Origin: Acestrorhynchus altus
Lineage: Eukaryota > Chordata > Actinopteri > Characiformes > Acestrorhynchidae
Assembly: GCA_034509495.1 (NCBI GenBank)
Contig: CM067522.1
Location: forward strand, 12,414,528-12,478,527
DNA length: 64,000 nucleotides
Direction of reading: 5' to 3'
A program made the translations under genes and the position numbers. This document shows, in pieces, positions 14,601 through 25,125 of the stretch. Position 1 is the first letter of the stretch; each line of letters starts with the position of its first letter. The notes below the pieces were generated by a model. The model was not told where the DNA came from and searched no databases. It saw only the letters and a list, made by a program, of their open reading frames with translations.

Positions 14601-15475
14601 GTTATGTGTCAGATGTAGCTTCTCCACCCCTCATGACGTCTCCCTTCCAGCAATCACTCAGTCACTTACAGGCCGTGACGGACACCCACATGACAGGTGT
14701 TAACCACCTGGGCATGGCCAGTAAACAGGATCTTGCACGCTTGCAGTTTGATCCCTTGCCTCCACGTCTGACCCACTTGCCAGTGCCTGGCTCGAATGTG
14801 TCCAATGGCCAATGTGACTGGCTGAACAGAATGCATGGTGGAATGGGCCAGCAGGGGCAGTTTGGAGCTGTAAGAAATGGCCAACACCAGCCCACCTCCC
14901 AGCATGGCATGATGCTCCACAATGGAAGTGGCCTTCCCCAGATAATGAGCTTCCAAGGCCTGCCCAACACCCACTTGGCTGGCCAACCACATCTTCTGCA
15001 TCAACCACAACAGATGCAGCCCAATCTACAACAACAGCAGCAGCAGCAACGGCAGCAGCAGCAGCAGCAGCAGCAACAGGCCACCATTCAGCTGCAGCAT
15101 CAAAACACGAACAGTGGGCAGAATTTCATGGGTGCTGGAGAGCTGCAGCAGAGCAATAGTATACCCATACACACCATCCTGCCACAGGATACCCAACTGC
15201 TCCAAGCCCAAACGCTGACACCCAGCATGGCCAGCACACAGTTCCTCACTCCCCCGTCCCAACACAGCTACTCGGCCGCAATGGACACCACCAACACGCC
15301 CAGCCACCAACTCCAGGTGCCTGAGCACCCATTCCTCACGCCCTCACCCGGCTCACCTGACCAGTGGTCCAGTTCTTCTCCCCACTCCAACATGTCTGAC
15401 TGGTCAGAGGGTATCTCTAGCCCGCCCAACAGCATGCAGACCCAAATGGGACAGATTCCTGAGCAGTTTAAGTGA
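545..15475 (+). CDS. notch1: Notch1 receptor, 3' part (EGF24 to stop), 17 exons
   Basis: Single-pass receptor for Delta/Jagged ligands whose freed intracellular domain activates CSL-dependent transcription. Exons: 545-773, 1235-1436, 2765-2918, 3024-3208, 3846-3978, 4591-4848, 5209-5321, 5644-6215, 6340-6720, 8000-8145, 9343-9556, 10327-10414, 10721-10883, 12598-12896, 13587-13734, 13827-13924, 14165-15475. Phases close to give about 1563 residues; the 5' part lies upstream of the window. In order they encode the end of EGF24, EGF25-36, three LNR modules (about 5960-6450), the heterodimerisation domain (6450-8145), a transmembrane segment and RAM with a KRRR cluster and LWFP motif (9343-9556), ankyrin repeats (12598 to about 14330), a Gln-rich transactivation region and a PEST tail with a WSSSSP motif. 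Residues agree closely with recalled human NOTCH1. Oddities: no RXRR furin site, and Met in place of Val at the gamma-secretase site. I cannot tell notch1a from notch1b. Confidence 0.97.
4955..5078 (+). repeat. SINE/L2-type 3' tail in a notch1 intron
   Basis: The stretch carries the widespread fish tail with 'gtaagtggctctggataag' followed by 'gctaaatgcc'. The same tail is at the end of the SINE at 48852-49048, and a shorter related core lies near 18290-18335. The tRNA-like head is not recognisable here, so this is a 5'-truncated or decayed copy. Confidence 0.6.
7325..7550 (+). repeat. dispersed fish repeat in the notch1 intron before the S2-site exon
   Basis: The sequence has 'tatttgtatagcgctgatg', 'gcagctttacagaaatc' and 'cttgggaggaaccaggctca', phrases I recognise from an abundant interspersed repeat of fish genomes. 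It lies in the 6721-7999 intron, where I see no other feature. The repeat class is uncertain. Confidence 0.55.
8157..8180 (+). repeat. (AC)12 microsatellite 11 nt downstream of a notch1 5' splice site
   Basis: A pure AC run begins just after the donor GTACGT at 8146. In the transcript it is a CA repeat directly beside a 5' splice site, a context known to bind hnRNP L. Confidence 0.9.
8598..8661 (+). repeat. (AC)32 microsatellite in a notch1 intron
   Basis: An uninterrupted dinucleotide run of about 64 bp in the intron 8146-9342. The rest of that intron holds only a pyrimidine-rich stretch near 9030-9120. Open frames across the run are artefacts of the repeat. Confidence 0.95.
9557..12597 (+). 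other. notch1 introns around exons 10327-10414 and 10721-10883
   Basis: These three introns (9557-10326, 10415-10720, 10884-12597) are AT-rich and show no exon, RNA gene or clear repeat. The last contains short open frames near 11.7-12.4 kb with no recognisable protein. I report nothing in it beyond the flanking splice sites. Confidence 0.5.
12969..13447 (+). mobile_element. internally deleted Tc1/mariner element in a notch1 ankyrin intron
   Basis: Terminal inverted repeats are visible: 'caggggttggacaatgaaac' at 12969 and its complement ending at 13447, flanked on the right by TA (13448-13449) and on the left by CA, probably a mutated TA. The middle (about 13140-13330) encodes decayed helix-turn-helix remains of a Tc1 transposase in frame fragments (SLCDVSRATVSRV). 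The catalytic half is missing, so it cannot move on its own. It sits between exons 12598-12896 and 13587-13734. Confidence 0.85.
15029..15079 (+). repeat. poly-Gln (CAG/CAA) tract in the Notch1 transactivation domain
   Basis: Seven Gln codons, one Arg codon (cgg) and nine Gln codons, mostly CAG. The tract lies in the Gln/Pro-rich region between the ankyrin repeats and the PEST tail. Length variation between individuals is likely. Confidence 0.95.
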
Positions 15476-17725
15476 AGCGTTTTTATTTTTTATGTATAAG
15501 CACTCTTTGAAAAAGAAAACAGCAGTAAACCCGTTTGAAATGAAGGGTCTTTTCTACACCTTTTGTACTAACCACATTTTTTTTGTTTGTTTATCTTTTT
15601 TTTTTTCTTTTTTTTTAATTTATTAATGTTTTGTTATTTATACAGTTTTTTTTCACCTGCTTGAGGAGTACAAGAGTAAAGAAAGTAGCAGCATTTTTTT
15701 GTTCTCTGTAATATTTTGTGGTTTGGTTGCATTGTACTGTGGTTTCTGGCATACACACTGGGTATTTATTGGTCTTTAAAAAAATTGGCTTTTCTTCTTT
15801 TATAGACAATTGGCCTTTTGTTTGATTTTTTTTTCTATGTTATTGTATTATTTTGTACACAATGGCTTTGTGAAAGGGCATTTTATAGAGTAAATTTTAT
15901 AAAGTTTTCAGTATTACAGTACTTATGTAGATTTTATGTCTGTGTTAACAATCAAAGGAGCTGCTTTATCCATTGTAACCAGATCAAGAACATTAGACCA
16001 AGGAGATGTTTTTTTCTTTTTTTTTCCACATTTGTATTTGGAATTTTCTGAACACAGAAACCTTTTTTCTTGGACTGAATGGCTGTCATTCACTGTCAAC
16101 AGGGATTGACCACTGAATTCTTTTAGTGCGGGACCGGTCCAAATCTGTGTCTGAACCTAGTTGCTTGTGTTATGTTGCTTTGGCCAAGTTCTCAAGATGT
16201 TTCTTTGAGTAAGTATATGCTAAAGTTGTCCTGAGGCCTCCTGTTCATTGATATATGAGCGTTTGTACAGTTTTGTTACCTTATTTTACCCGTTTGTTTA
16301 TAAAGTACCTGCGGAAAGCAGAATTCTAAAACTTCCATTGTATGGGTGGGTGTGAAAGTGAGGATTTACACTCCTTTATTCGGTGTTGGAGACTTATAAA
16401 TAAAGGTGCTTCAAATGCACTGTAAAAAGTACCAGAACCTTGAGGAATGTTTGGTGGTTCTTCAATTTGAAAGGTGCTTCAAAGAATCTTAAAAAGTACA
16501 AGGGTGTGTTTTTTTGACATTGCCTTTTTCACTTGTAAAAACAAGTCACATGTCAAATAATGATGTTCATGGAAGGCCTTTGGCTTCTCAAACATGTAAT
16601 TACTTGATGTGTACATACTATGAGAAGTTTAATCTCTTGGTGAAAGTGGCCAAGTTATCAAAAATTACCTTTTTTTTAGGTGGGTTCTGTAATTTGAGAA
16701 TCAAAAAATATATATTTTATAATATAATTTACTTCTGCAGTTTCTAGCCGTATGTGTCTTGTGGCAGTGCGTCAAGGCATTCCTGAATTATAAAGTTGAG
16801 AACACAAGGCGTGATTTTGTCCTCACAGTGAGGGCATAGGGCTGAAAGAGTGTTAAAGGTTATTTGAAGCACCTTAAGATGTTTCTCCACAGTTTCAATT
16901 TGAAGACCCTGCCACGGTTCCTCAAGGATCTTGTGTAATTTTTAGTGCGTTTCTTTGAGCGATATCCATAGAAGACCTTTTGGTTTCAGAGAACTAGACA
17001 CGGAGCTGTGTTTGATTTTGTACTTCTTTGAGCCAGTGTCGAAAAAAATATTTGAAGCGCCTTAATTTTAAGTGAATGTGTGTAAAACAGGCTGCAGTCT
17101 TAAATTTCTCTGTATCCTTCCTCCCTTTCCATGTTACTGAACTGGTCAAGTGGCCAAAAATGTATGGAGTTAAGTGGAGAGGCTTCAGTGAACCTCTCTT
17201 TACTTTCTGTATTGTAAAGTTTTGTTGGAGCCTATGGCTGATGTAAATAGACCTACTGGACATGTTTTATGTGAAGAGGATTTTGTTTCAGAAATCTTAA
17301 GTCTTAAGCGTGCCACTGAAATCTGAGGTTTTGTTGATCAGTAGATGTTTTCTATCATTGACACAGAAACTATATTTTGCTCAAAATCAGAGTTAGAGGT
17401 CATATAAGAGATGTATACCATGAATTAGAGGCTACTTTACAATCCATATAGATTATGAATAACATAATTAGATTCATTAAATCTATTTATTGACCACTAG
17501 TTTGATATTAAATTGGTATAAATTTGGAAAAGGGTGATGTTGGTGTGATACTATATATACTTGAGCCCACAAAAAAATAAAGATCATAACAACTTTATCC
17601 AGTATGCATCTGTAAATGTTACCTATCAGCAGACTGTAGTTTACATAAAGTCTATTTTCTGTCAGTTCTACTGTCAATATGTAAATGTTCTTCTTGAAGT
17701 AATAAAAGTTACAAATATACATTAA
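15476..17725 (+). other. notch1: notch1 3'UTR with candidate poly(A) signals
   Basis: AT-rich sequence following the TGA at 15473-15475. AATAAA occurs at 16399-16404 and at 17701-17706; the latter is the likely distal end. Two Pumilio-type elements, TGTACATA (16610-16617) and TGTAAATA (17242-17249), lie in the distal part. The segment from about 16390 to 17065 contains inverted 'aaggtgcttcaaat' arms and looks transposon-derived. Confidence 0.6.
16390..17065. repeat. inverted-repeat (MITE-like) segment in the notch1 3'UTR
   Basis: 'aaggtgcttcaaat' (from about 16403) and 'aaaggtgcttcaaa' (near 16470) face their complements 'atttgaagcaccttaa' near 16861 and 'tttgaagcgccttaa' near 17050. Phrases such as 'accttgaggaa' and 'ttcctcaagga' are also inverted. 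This arrangement is typical of small nonautonomous DNA elements. Exact ends are unclear. Confidence 0.5.
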
Positions 17726-20095
17726 ATTCCAGTCTCTGGTATAGTCTGTATGAGTGTTCACTTCTTAACTATTTCCTTCCATCTTTCTTTCCCATGCTGA
17801 CCACTTTTCTTCTTCTATTACGTTTCAGTGAAGAATCACAGATAAAGCATTTTATCGGACTTTTATTCCCTTGATTACAGCCGGGCAGTTTTGCTGGCCA
17901 CAGATTAAGCCTCGTTTAAATTAGACTGTCAGTGACGGAAACTCAGAACTGGTTCAGTTAGTGTTGTAGTCAAGACAGCTAGAGCTGAATGTAAGACAAG
18001 ACTAAAATTGAAACACAGAATCCAAGTCAAGACTTAAACTTTTAGTAGTGGAGTCTGAGTCAAGGCTGAGAGTGGAAGTGGACAAGACCAGGTTTATAAT
18101 TCATTGTACATTTGTTATTTATCCATAACAATGAATATTATATTTCATCATATATTTTGTGAAACAAGATTAAACTATGGAGTGTAAAATTATGTATTAT
18201 TAATTATTATTATTTTATACTCTTAATCAAACTAATGGATAGTAGTGTTCCTTCATGTCTAAAGTTTATTCAGAATCATCACATTTACATTCACGCCATT
18301 TAGCAGACGCTCTTATCCAGAGCGACTACAAGCGTGCTTTGCTGTTCACCACATAAAGCCAAACATCCATTCCACTCAACATCCAATAGAGCCAATGTGT
18401 TTGCTGCATTTACACAGAGCACCTTTCTCCACACTTTTGATCAAATCAACAAAAGAAGTATCTTTTCACGTATTTGACTGAATAAAGAAAGTGCTTTTTT
18501 TATCATCTTTCCCTCTGTATTGACTAGTCTCCAACATCCCCATCCCCACAGCATGATGCTGCCAGAATTTGAGGGAACAAAATGAATACATTGAACTGTC
18601 CAGTCTGCCAAGCATGGTCCAGTCCTATTCTAGTTCATATACTGGGCCTTTCATCTATTTTGGAAATATGGTTTAGTTTGAAACCCCATATTCATAATAA
18701 TAATTCTGTCTTCCTGTTTTTATTTTTTGTGTTTTAAAGTTATAGTTTCTCCTATAACTTTCAAAGATGTCACATAGTTGTCTCTTATTTTAGATTGAAA
18801 CGTATAGTTTACTTGCCTAGCTCTCTTACACTGGTTGCCTTTATTGCTGACAGTAATTCATTAGTAATTCATTAGTAACTCATTAGTAATTATACAATGT
18901 GTATTTCCAAAATGCCTGCCTGTCCTAAATGATGAAAGGCAGGGTAGCCAAACTCATTGCTTGCATATGAATATGAAACATACAAACAGGTGAGCACCAC
19001 CTCCCAGAACACCTCCCAGTTTAAATGCCAAAGGAACTTCCAGTGCATGTGTCCTGCTTCGTCCATGTGTACAGACTGACTGGTCAGTGAGAGGGGGCAG
19101 GGCTGATGACATCACTGACCCAGAATTTGGTTATATAAAAAAGGACATTTTCAAATTTCAGAATAAAATTCCTAAAAAGAATTATACTGATTTATACATA
19201 GATAATAAAAAAGTAATATCGTTTTCAGGTTGTTGTTTTTTATTTTATTCGTGAAGTATTGTAAATAACATTATTATAAATATCATTGTAATCTAATCAT
19301 TACAAATAACTCAAAAATAGCAGGAGTTCTGAGATGTTACATGTTTTAGTCCTTAAAAGAAAAAAAATGAATTAAAACGTGGTTAAATTCATACGAATAT
19401 TAAAATGTTTACATCTCAAATGAAAATATATTTGAGTAGCCTATGGTCTCCTGAAAATAACAATATCTGTCCTGTGTGTCTTATATAAATACTTTTCAAA
19501 TATTTTGGCAAATAAAAGCATGTAAACTATGTAAACATCCCACAAAAATGGCCTAGGGTTCAAAGGGTTAATGCTACTTGTTCCTTTAAGAATATCAGTT
19601 TAATACTGATTTAAAATAAAAAACAGCATTAAACTGTAAGCTCAGTATTAGCTGCATCTGCATGTTTTCATAATAATTCTGTTTTCCACTGGTGTCTTAC
19701 ACTATCAGAGATTTCTGTTATTATTTGCTATCCAAATATCCTGCCTATGCTGACAGCATTTTTTGATATGATGCTTTCAGCATTCATGCAGGTTAACACG
19801 CTTCAACAAGAGGGCACAACTGGACAGAGGACATCCCTAGTGCTGAAAGGGTGGGGGCAGTCCAGGACCAGGATTGAATGATGTACAGTAGTCTTTACAA
19901 TTGCAAGTTGTCACATATTATGTTCATGCAGTGCCATCTTGTGGTTCAACAACTGTATGGCTCCATACACCTTTAAACATACCATTGTAAGCATAATTAA
20001 AGACGCCTCAATTCACATGACATGCAAAGCTAATTTTAAGTTGAAAATAAAGAACAAAAATAGGATAATACAAATACAATGACAATATGTGTGAC
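17726..20095. other. intergenic DNA, notch1 to camsap1, first part
   Basis: No gene is seen. It holds a short fish repeat core at about 18285-18335 ('tttagcagacgctcttatcc') and an AT-rich stretch at 19140-19560 resembling 22750-23190. Confidence 0.5.
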
Positions 20096-20099
20096 TACA

Positions 20100-20835
20100 A
20101 TATTAATACATCGTGGTGGTGGATTTCCGCAGGTGCAGACACATCCCTTCACCGGTGAACATCCAGGGAATGGACATTGAAAGAGTGGACTCTTACAAGT
20201 ACCTGGGTGTTCACTTAAACACCACTGCACTTTACAAAAGATGCCAGAGCAGATAACACCTAGCGAGAAAACTGACAGCATTTGGAGTTCAGCACTCCTG
20301 AGGACCTTCTTTTGACACAGTGGTGGCATCTTCCATCTTTTATGGAATGGTCTGCTGGAGGAGCAGTATTTCAACGACAGAGAGGAAGAGACTGAACAAA
20401 CTCATTAAAAAGGCCGGTTCTGTCCTGGGAAGCCCAGTAGACCCAGTACAGGTGGTAGGAGACAGGAGGATGTTTGCCAAGCTGGCATCCATGCTGGGGA
20501 ATGACTCCCACCCCATGCATGAGACTCTGGCAGCACTAGGCAGCTCCTTCAGTGACAGGCTGCTTCACCCCATAACTGTGTGAATTGTATCACAGGTCAT
20601 TCCTTCCTGCTGCTGTTAGACTCTACAACCAGTACAGCTCTCAGCAGGGACAAACGGACACGCCCATGAATTCCACACACTATTAGAATGAGTTTTCAGT
20701 CTTCATATGTGAAATACTTCCCCATGAGCAATTATCTGTGATTATATATTTTTATTTATTTATTTTGTTTATTATTGATAATGTTGTAGATGCTGTACTG
20801 TATGTACTATACTTTATTATCTATTTTTTGTACTG
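20100..20835 (+). mobile_element. 3' fragment of a non-LTR retrotransposon (LINE)
   Basis: Broken frames read as the end of a LINE reverse-transcriptase ORF: fragments LVVDFRRC, VDSYKYLGVHLNT, then FYGMVCWRSSISTTERKR and LASMLGNDSHPMHETLAALG, followed by a stop near 20581 and an AT-rich 3' end. Stops and frameshifts interrupt it, so it is dead. The same family is present in the opposite orientation at 43219-43680. Confidence 0.8.
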
Positions 20836-20879
20836 AATGCCTAATATCTTATCAGTGAAAACTGTACAATTGGTAAGAG

Positions 20880-21640
20880 ACTCTGGTACCCTGTTGGGCT
20901 GCCTTTAACCTGGATACAAGATAGGATACGGTTGGGCATGAAGACATATAGGTTCTGAATTGCATCCTGTGATACATTTGCCTTCAGGTGTTGTAGCTGG
21001 GCCTGTAGATTTTGCACACTCATAGGTGACTGAAGCTGGCATCCCAGTTACTCCTATAAATGCTTGATTGGCACTTATAACTAGCAACTGGGTAGGTCAT
21101 GGAAGTGTTCAAATCTGGTACTCCTGGGAAACCCTTGCTACGTGTGGACTAGCATTATCTTGCTGAAAAATGCCAGCTGGAATCACTGACATGAGGGGCA
21201 ACACATGTGGCCGCAGTATATCCTACACATATCACTGAGCAGTTAGCGTCCTCATATCACTATTAGAGGTGACAGGGTGTCAAATGCGAACGTTCACAAG
21301 ATCACTAAAAAACACTGATCACACCAGCAGTTGGGGCAGTGTGTTGCTCCACAACAAAGGCAGGATTATAGCATTCACCACAAGGCCTTCATACGTGAAC
21401 CCAACAATCACTGAATTCCAAACAAAATCTGTTTTCATCACTAAAGATGATGTGGTTCCAGTCTGTCCTAGTCCAGGTTTCATAACCGTGATGAGAACTA
21501 GATGATGGCCAATTTGTCAGAATGACTATTCCTGCTTCCATCCAGTAATGCAGCACCCTCTCAAAATCAGAGGCATGTCTAGCAGTCAGTGATCTCTCAC
21601 TAAGAGGTACACTACCCAAAAGTAACCTCTGAGAGTATTT
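20880..21640 (-). mobile_element. decayed Tc1-like transposase remnant
   Basis: The minus strand encodes WNHIIFSDENRFCLEFSD (near the catalytic Asp region of Tc1/mariner transposases) in 21389-21619, FQQDNASPHVARVSQ near 21150, and a C-terminal piece with VSQDAIQNLY near 20980. Several stops and frameshifts separate the pieces. Terminal repeats were not identified. Confidence 0.8.
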
Positions 21641-23230
21641 TTATAGGATAGTGGGGGAAACAATTTTACACCATCATGTGCCAAGACTCAATGTCTAATC
21701 ATAACCCATGTGTAATCATTTATATATCTGCCTGAGACATATCTGCATGCCACGTTTAACAGCAATCAGTGAGGGTGTTATTAATATTTACATATAGAAC
21801 TTATGTATAGTATAGATACATTATAATACAGGTACAATATTTTTGACTTTTTATTAGTAATAATAAGTTGGCCAAAAGCTTGTGTTTTCTCCACCACCAC
21901 CTTCAGACCTGACATGGTACTCCGGTATCCATCTTGCGATAAGGATTATATCATCAAGCTCACTGTACCCTGGGAGGATTCAGTGAAGGAGCAAAAACAC
22001 CTGCACTATGCTAAACTATCTGCTGAAGCCCAATATCATGGCTAGAGGACAGAAGTCTGCCCAGTAGAGGTCGAGTAAAGAGGGTTTGTGGCAAAATCAT
22101 CCACCAAATCTTTGAGGGATCTCGGAATCAGGGGCCAGAGGCAGTGTGCAGCCATCAAATTTGCTTCTGATCCACAAACTAACATTATAAATGGGATGGG
22201 GCTCAAGACTGATCACCCTGTAGCTGGCCGTGTTTGGTGAGGGTGTGTAGTGTGAATGTCCAAAACACCCCAAGACCTGAAGAGACACTACTGAAGATCC
22301 AGTCCAAATTTTTCAGTCAAACCATCATTTTTCATTTACAACTTTTGTTTGTGCTTTCATTAAGGATATATTAACACCTATCCTGTGTTTTGGAATCATG
22401 TAACTTTTAAATAATAGACTATTATTAGATAATTCTTTATTTTAGAAATTTTATTAGTAAAAATGCTATTTTGGACAAGTTAACGTTCATCAGTGGTATC
22501 ATGACTGTGTGACTTATACAGATGTGATATTAGCAAATCTTTCACAGTTAATTTAGGTTGGCAGTTATCGTGTGGCATTTAGGTTCATTCTTAGAAACCC
22601 GAGACCCAGTTTGCAGGTAGATTTATACTATTTTCTAGGCTTCATTACTCAGGATTAGAGTAACCTACAGACATGATACATATCAAAACAAACTACGTGA
22701 TCCAGCTCCCAGAGGAAAATACACACAGAGAGGCAGCTTTCTGTGTTCAGTGTTCAAATTCCAGAATAAAAGTCCTGAGATAATACATACATACATACAT
22801 ACATACATACATAACGAAATAATAAAGGGCACTCAGCTTGTTTTAATATTTTATTTAAACTACTGTCATGTATTTGAAGAGCTTACAATTGTAAATGTCC
22901 TTGTCAATTTTAATATACAAATAGCACAATAACAAAAAATCCCGCAAAAACACTCTGCATGATCAAACTCCAGCAGGATTTCTGAGATGAAAATGTAGGT
23001 CATGTTTGTAAGTAAATTTTGATCAAAACACAGCGATAGTCATCAAAATATTTGAATTCAGGGTATTTACATTTCAGATAAAGATATATTCACCTAGTAT
23101 GTCCTGAAAATGGTACATCTGGGATGTGGGACTTTGTCTTTTTTACGATAAAACTACATCAAACAGAGAAAATAGTCTTTAAAGGGAGTCTGTGCTTGTT
23201 GAGGTGGTGACATAATGAGGGTAAGAGCGC
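21640..23230. other. intergenic DNA upstream of camsap1
   Basis: AT-rich with no gene. It includes a (CATA)n run at about 22783-22812 and a stretch at 22750-23190 similar to 19140-19560. Confidence 0.5.
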
Positions 23231-23231
23231 T

Positions 23232-23360
23232 GGTTTGAGGGGATGCTGCTGGACTGGAGCTGCTGCTGGACTGGATTGGAGCTGCTGGACTATACTGGAG
23301 CTGCTGCGGGGCTGGAGCTGCTGGATTGAAGCTGCTGGACTAGAGCTGCTGGGATTGAAA
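23232..23360 (+). repeat. imperfect GCTGCTGGA-type minisatellite at the camsap1 promoter
   Basis: About eight diverged copies of a roughly 14-bp unit built on 'ggagctgctggact' precede the CpG-rich region. The copies vary in length, so the array is old or degenerate. Confidence 0.7.
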
Positions 23361-23369
23361 GTAAACCTG

Positions 23370-23880
23370 TGGAGGCGCGGCCGTTGGGTTGCGCTGCTGG
23401 GAGGAGACGGGTCTGTGGCAGCTCTCTGGCCTGTGTTTTCAGATGTCCTCTCTGTTCGGGTCCGGCTTTCTGGCGGTGAACTGCTGATCGGGGCGGTGTG
23501 AAGGTGAGCGGCTAATGTTGGTGTCAGGGTGGATAAAGGCTCCGGTCACTGCTGTTATTGTCCGGTTAGCGGCAGCGCGCGCGTTAGCGGCGGCAGGCTA
23601 ACGCCACCGTCCGCGTTCAGCGCTCGGACGCGTTTTAACACGACTGTTCAGACGGTGAACGTGTGTGTGGAGCTCAGCCGGGCTCCGCGGGGCTGACTGA
23701 GAGACCGACTCGGAGCTCTCGGCTCTCGGCTGAGTTCGGCCTGCTCGTTCGCTTTAGCTCCGCGCTAACGCGACGCCTCGGTAAAGACGGTCCGCGCAGC
23801 CGGCGGCGTGTTCGGCTCGCTGTTCGAACGGTGTCTCTGAGGTTTTGACCAGAATAGGAGGACCGGACTCTGACACACTG
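23370..23880 (+). promoter_or_regulatory. camsap1: CpG-rich camsap1 promoter and probable noncoding exon 1
   Basis: A sharp island of GC-rich, CpG-dense sequence in an AT-rich surrounding, as for vertebrate housekeeping-type promoters. A good donor, AAG|GTGAGC, at 23504 could end a 5'UTR exon that splices to the acceptor at 25110-25111; a second possible donor is at 23781. The transcription start cannot be fixed from sequence alone. Confidence 0.65.
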
Positions 23881-25125
23881 CCCGGGTTAAGGGATTCTGC
23901 CGTTGTTTGATGATGTTTTATTCACCAAAACATTATCAAGTGTTTATAAGAGACACACCTCGGATATGTCTGTGCTTTTCTGCTCACCAGCTCTTAAAAC
24001 ACTTCACAGCTCCTAAACCCGTCTGCTATTATACCTTCTGGAGTGTTTGTCAACTGAAAATGCAGGAAATTTGAGTTATTTGTAACGATCAGATTGATAA
24101 GGATTTTCATAATGTTAAGTTCGTCCAAATCCTCGGCAGTGGCTAGACATACCTTCGTAAGGACTTTTATTGTGGAATTTGAACTCTCTGTGAACACAGT
24201 ATGCGAGCCAGCAGCCCCCTCCCTTCAATTTCCTATTGTATTAAACCAGTGGCAGTAGGTTTGGCATTAGTTTAGCCTTAATATCAATTTATTTAGTTGC
24301 AAGCTAATGAATTTTGGCTTTTTACTTTACTCACTGAAATTTCATCACAATAGGCCATAGCTATATAGAACATGTCTTGTAGGTTGTTTTGATATGTATA
24401 TTATGTCTGTAGGTTACTCTAATCCAGTGTTATGGAGCTTGGAAAATGCCCTTTATTAGATTTGTTATTTATGTATCAGTATTATCCCTTCTAAGGACTT
24501 TTATTCTGAAATATTTTAGTACTTTAGTAATAAAGAAAGCAAACAGCCCTCCCTTCTTGTTTATAACCCATATCAGAGATGTCATCAGCCCGCCAGCTCT
24601 GGCTGATCAATCAAAGTCTGCATGCAGGTTGAGCACATTCTCAGTAAACAGAGAAGTAAACATGCACTGGAAGTCCATCTGCATTTAACCTGGATTTGAT
24701 TTATTTGGAACTAATTTTAGCTGTTTTCTGAGCTGGATTACTCGCTGATGATTCATCGCACAACATTAGACCAGGTTAGATAGAGTTTTCTAGTTGATAA
24801 TATGTGTATCATATTTGTAACTAACTCTGATCCTGAGACAAAGCCTAGAAAACTTTCAGGTTCTTAGAATTAAATGTTAGCTTGTTTCCAGTGCAAGATA
24901 GCACAGGTAGCTATATTTATTCAGATTTTTGGACTCAATTCAATAAATTGTGCTCTCTTTGTGAATAAAGAATCACCTTTAAACAGAATAATTTATTAAA
25001 TTGAAGAAATTGATTGTAAAATTGAGGGAATGTTTAAAGTTAAATATTTTCTTTGTTAATGTAGATGGGTAGTGTGCTAATGCTTTCTTTTGGATAACCA
25101 TTGTTTTCTAGGCAGTGTCCTCAAG

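Noticed and set aside
14662..15328. Minus-strand open frames opposite the last notch1 exon
   Set aside because: Antisense shadows; the poly-Leu stretch is simply the complement of the CAG repeat.
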